From an uncultured Clostridia bacterium (GTDB lineage: Bacteria > Bacillota > Clostridia > UBA1381): a DNA stretch of 9,402 bases. Below, in pieces: positions 7,201 to 9,402 of the stretch. A model generated the notes under the pieces. That model saw only the letters and a list, made by a program, of their open reading frames with translations, was not told the origin of the DNA and did no database searches. Location: assembly GCA_934454035.1 (NCBI GenBank), contig CAKSFY010000088.1:1-9402 (forward strand), given 5' to 3'. The translations under genes and the position numbers were made by a program. Numbering within the stretch: position 1 is the first letter of the stretch; every line of letters begins with the position of its first letter.

Positions 7201-9402
7201 AATTGCGATAGTGCCGGCTTCATGGAACTGGCACCCGGAAGCTGACGGAGACCCGTACGATGCCGCAAATCTTGATTTGTCAATTACCGAAGACCGTTCG
7301 GAGGTTGAGCTTGAAAGGGATGCAGCAACAGATATTTCCTTTAAATCAGTACTCAACAGTGCGAGCAGCGCAGACATCTTGTTTGAGATAAGACTTGCAT
7401 GGAACGGTGATACGGTGTTCTCAAAGCTTCAGAGACCTGCAAGACTTTTGGGCAGAAGAAGCACAGGTACTGCATATACGGATACTGCAAGTATAAATGT
7501 ACCGCTAACCGCGCCGGACGGAGCTTATGAAATCCAGGTTCGTGCAGGCGGTCATAATGAATGGACAACGGTTGCAACAGGCACGTTGGGTGACTCGGCA
7601 GAAGTTGTAAAAAAGACGGCTGATGTCAGTGCGCTCAGCATTTCAGGCAATACAGTGACTGCTTCCGTAGGAGCAAACACTGAGGAAAACACAAAGGCAC
7701 GTCTTGAATTTTACAAGGATGACCTTTTACAGGCGGTTGCCGATTTAGGCAATATAAGCGTATCGGAGGAAGCAAAGGAATACACCTTTAAATTCGGTGA
7801 AAGACTTGCGTCGGGAAGCTATTCGGTTAAAATGGGAATCGAGGGCTTTGAAACAACGAGTGTGCAGGCGCAATATACATCGGATGATAATGCTGATATA
7901 AAGCCGCTTTCAAACGGCAGCTACTACAGCAAAAAGACCGGAAACACACATTTCTGGTATGTGAATCAAGAAGGCGCTATGATTTGGGACGGAGAACCGT
8001 TTGTTCCGATGGGCGGAATGTTCTGCTCAAGATTTATATCGGCTTACAACAAGGATGATCCGAACGGAAACTGGGATTTATTCCTGCAAGACCTGGAAGT
8101 ACTGAATAATTTGTCTGATAACGGAATTAAAGATTTGTATATAAATGCGGCTGCAAGCGACGATAATGCGCCGGCATGGCAGTTTATGACAGATTATCTT
8201 GACGCACAGGGTTTCCGCTACGGTATCCAGCCGGCAATAAACGGAAGCAAACAGTCGGGATACTTTGTCGGAGCTAACGTAAATGCAATTAAGGCTTCAA
8301 TAAATAACGGCAGCGCGTCGGCAACGGTTAAGCTTGAACAGGTTTATTCCGCGGATTCAATCAGCGCGAAATACTATGTAATATCGGGCGGCAAAATTGT
8401 TGAATCGGGCAATGCAGCTTATTCGGCTTCGGGCAGATACTTTACTTTGACCGCAAGCGGACTTACTTCTGCAAGCGGAACGGTTTACTTCCTGCCTTAT
8501 GTGTCGGGAGTATCGGTCGGAGCACCGAATATAGCGCAAAAGACAGAGAATATGGCAGTATTAAAGAGATTCTTTGCAGCGCTTCAGCCGGGTGACGGAG
8601 CAAGACTCGTAATAGACCCGACTGTTAACGAAACCGCGTATGCAAACCAGGCAGAAAGCTTCATTCCTTACAATGAAGAATATGCGGCAGGCTTTGCGGC
8701 ATGGCTTGAGAGAAAATACGGCTCGGTATCTGCTCTTAATGACGCATGGGGAGTATCACCGGCAGTTTCAAGCTTTGCAGAGGCTGCGGCTCTTATGCCT
8801 GTCAGCACAATTGACGGAGTAACCGCACTTACAAATGTTAACACGGACGCGTCTTACTTCTATAACAGTAATTCGGGCTGTATGTGGGATGACTGCGTAT
8901 TGTTCAGAGATAATAATCTTGCGGAATATAATATGGACGCGGCAGATACAGTTAAGTCTGTATTAAATGTCCCGGTTGTGTACAAAAATGTCGGATATTT
9001 CAATCCGTTCTTCGTAAACACAAGAACGAGCGGCGGTCACGACGGAGTCGGTGCCGAGGCATACGGAAGCTTTAACGGTGCTGCTGCGCATGCTGCAATG
9101 GCTAAATCAATTTGTGCACAGTCGCAAAAGACTATGTGGAATATCGTAACCGAAACAAATACAGAGCAGGATATGAACAAAAAGCTTGAATCCGGAATAA
9201 TCAGCTACGGTGACAAGGTAACGATGTATCAGCACTTTAACGCTCTTTATTCGGCAGGTACAAAGGGTATATACGATTTCGTATTCAATAACGACAATAA
9301 ATTGGTTAAGCCGTACACCTATGAGGCTATGCCGGAAATGTACGGCTGGCTGGGCGAGTATGTAAATTCCGTAAACCCGGCACAGATTGCAAAGGGCGGA
9401 GC
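4298..9402 (+). CDS. Giant secreted multi-module GH42-like hydrolase (3' partial)
   Basis: Open for 1701 codons and cut by the window end; no stop is met. Residues 1-26 or 27 are a signal peptide (KFKK, hydrophobic core, TMA-A cut). Six beta-sandwich carbohydrate-binding-like modules follow: A1 31-185, B1 186-345, A2 346-501, B2 502-658, C 659-831 (CBM6/35-like, WIEAEDF start) and D 832-988 (A-like). Two Ig-like domains span about 989-1107 and 1108-1201. From 1202 comes a clan GH-A, GH42-like catalytic domain paralogous to that of the upstream gene: 32 of the first 43 residues are identical by eye (KPLS..G, KTGNTHFWYVNQ, AMIWDGEP). VNE at 1443-1445 gives the candidate acid/base E1445. WLERKYG starts at 1469, WDD lies at 1530-1532 and GGHDGVGAEAYG starts at 1579. 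VTE at 1617-1619 gives the candidate nucleophile E1619. An exported surface glycosidase with a long glycan-binding arm is inferred. Whether it also ends in SLH domains is not visible. Confidence 0.95.
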   Translation, partial: MLKFKKIAASIISLIMLASMLPQTMAADTADYLYKTAQEADKSAGYLDYTDFMGIIADSSEVPTLEFNFNLANDGLYDIWLDSASGTAWQSYTGYKLNEDTDIIPNNGTKIGEDTSAGLYGVATAWYKVDTRSLSKGENTLTAAAAKKDTANNRYVTLVKRVAIVPRSYYWDPTKSEIPAQQQAPSATKYGFAYANEYAVKTGDWYQISTGTQKSMKIISTNEAEHTLTYEFNLANSGKFDLWIENIQPNFGWASSLTYSIDGGEYSAATGMYVGEIVKNDTTDNLGTQWQKETAVNLEPGYHTVTLKMLKYTPFNRYNGIVNAIALSPSDWDWSPADSALPAPQEYEYYYKKASEASSNTAYTDYGTCMAIVADSETLPALEFDFNLANDGLYDIWLDSASGFWQSYTGYKMNNDAEITPNNGTKFGSDTGAGYVGVGTAWHKVDTRKLSAGENTLTVSPAKKDTGNNRYVSTVNRVAVVPRSYYWDPTKSDIPTQCEAPDAGKYGLVYAKDYAAKTGDWVQSSIRSTTMAIISTNETEHTLTYEFNLANDGSYDLWIENVNNDWKNYIEYSVDGEEYKAAVGTAVGDPTLSYDYGISTIWQKISARNLSGGNHTLTLKVNKYTDKRYLGAVNAIILSPTEWKWSPVKSNLPEEPVPKAYAWIEAEDFEVPEGSKFFGESNSAASGGAVLKLDTTDTSGTQYTASYTFEVTEDAEFDIDILSDSPHMRHMSNAKYKIDDGEYRYMKDDIVQLSDTLYSVTGNAISGTYQNVLWFRIGREDLSAGAHTITVMVDEPRPDFPETGSCFFAFDAAVIVPRIWNYTPKATYAKPAINDYVYIAANNGYYDSVGYTETNRAMQIVADSSAEQPSLMYLFELKDTDTYDIWIDSATRANYDTLFEYSIDDADYTRSTADRYGMYTNSGIGFGSLSTAWHKAATLELSGEELHTLNLRAFLDPQTNRYISAFNRIAIVPASWNWHPEADGDPYDAANLDLSITEDRSEVELERDAATDISFKSVLNSASSADILFEIRLAWNGDTVFSKLQRPARLLGRRSTGTAYTDTASINVPLTAPDGAYEIQVRAGGHNEWTTVATGTLGDSAEVVKKTADVSALSISGNTVTASVGANTEENTKARLEFYKDDLLQAVADLGNISVSEEAKEYTFKFGERLASGSYSVKMGIEGFETTSVQAQYTSDDNADIKPLSNGSYYSKKTGNTHFWYVNQEGAMIWDGEPFVPMGGMFCSRFISAYNKDDPNGNWDLFLQDLEVLNNLSDNGIKDLYINAAASDDNAPAWQFMTDYLDAQGFRYGIQPAINGSKQSGYFVGANVNAIKASINNGSASATVKLEQVYSADSISAKYYVISGGKIVESGNAAYSASGRYFTLTASGLTSASGTVYFLPYVSGVSVGAPNIAQKTENMAVLKRFFAALQPGDGARLVIDPTVNETAYANQAESFIPYNEEYAAGFAAWLERKYGSVSALNDAWGVSPAVSSFAEAAALMPVSTIDGVTALTNVNTDASYFYNSNSGCMWDDCVLFRDNNLAEYNMDAADTVKSVLNVPVVYKNVGYFNPFFVNTRTSGGHDGVGAEAYGSFNGAAAHAAMAKSICAQSQKTMWNIVTETNTEQDMNKKLESGIISYGDKVTMYQHFNALYSAGTKGIYDFVFNNDNKLVKPYTYEAMPEMYGWLGEYVNSVNPAQIAKGG
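4388..5332 (+). repeat. Two-module repeat unit 1 (A1+B1)
   Basis: First copy of an internal tandem duplication in the second protein. Module A1 (4388-4852) carries ANDGLYDIWLDSASG, NNGTKIG, TAWYKVDTR, NNRYV and closes with AIVPRSYYWDPTKS. Module B1 (4853-5332) carries STNEAEHTLTYEFNLAN, DLWIEN, a YSIDGGEY turn, and closes with ALSPSDWDWSP. Each is about 155-160 residues and reads as a beta-sandwich carbohydrate-binding-like domain. A and B are distant relatives of each other; each matches its counterpart in unit 2 far better. Confidence 0.88.
5333..6271 (+). repeat. Two-module repeat unit 2 (A2+B2)
   Basis: Second copy of the unit. Module A2 (5333-5800) repeats ANDGLYDIWLDSASG, NNGTKFG, TAWHKVDTR, NNRYV and AVVPRSYYWDPTKS. 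Module B2 (5801-6271) repeats STNETEHTLTYEFNLAN, DLWIEN, YSVDGEEY and ILSPTEWKWSP. Identical DNA tracts persist: 26 bases at 4796-4821 match 5744-5769, and 24 bases at 4982-5005 match 5927-5950. The offset runs from 951 to 945 bp, always a multiple of three, so the frame is preserved. The first step of that drift is a single codon missing from A2. Confidence 0.88.

Noticed and set aside
4352..7577. Reverse-strand frames over the second gene's repeat array, some resembling each other
   Set aside because: Their similarity to one another simply reflects the tandem duplication on the coding strand; the forward frame is continuous and matches the paralogue.

Overview
The window suggests a Gram-positive, Clostridia-like anaerobe. 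The protein-coding DNA looks moderately AT-rich by eye. Both genes start behind purine-rich Shine-Dalgarno sites and encode proteins with Sec signal peptides, and the first ends in three S-layer homology (SLH) domains. That pattern is typical of Firmicutes that display plant-polysaccharide enzymes on the cell wall, such as gut or rumen pectin and galactan degraders. The taxonomic placement is inference.

Layout: positions 1-178 are a non-coding upstream region with a 14-bp direct repeat spaced one tight interval apart. Positions 179-4138 encode a complete 1319-residue secreted protein: signal peptide, one beta-sandwich carbohydrate-binding-like module, two Ig-like domains, a catalytic domain resembling glycoside hydrolase family 42 (GH42) within clan GH-A, an unrecognised mixed region, and three SLH domains. 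Positions 4139-4297 are a 159-bp spacer that can form several hairpins but has no convincing T-tract terminator. From 4298 to the end of the window runs a second, even larger gene on the same strand. It is open for 1701 codons and cut off by the window edge: signal peptide, six beta-sandwich modules in the order A-B-A-B-C-D, two Ig-like domains, and a catalytic domain homologous to that of the first protein.

The two genes are paralogues. They share the core [beta-sandwich]-[Ig]-[Ig]-[GH42-like barrel with a beta-rich insertion] and differ mainly in the N-terminal array, which in the second protein grew by tandem duplication of a two-module unit of about 945-951 bp. Both keep the two glutamates expected of a retaining clan GH-A glycosidase. 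The likely joint role is cell-surface capture and hydrolysis of a complex glycan, with the second protein reaching further through its long binding array. The substrate cannot be read from sequence; beta-galactosidic linkages are only a family-based guess. There are no RNA genes, CRISPR arrays, insertion sequences or reverse-strand genes that I can support.
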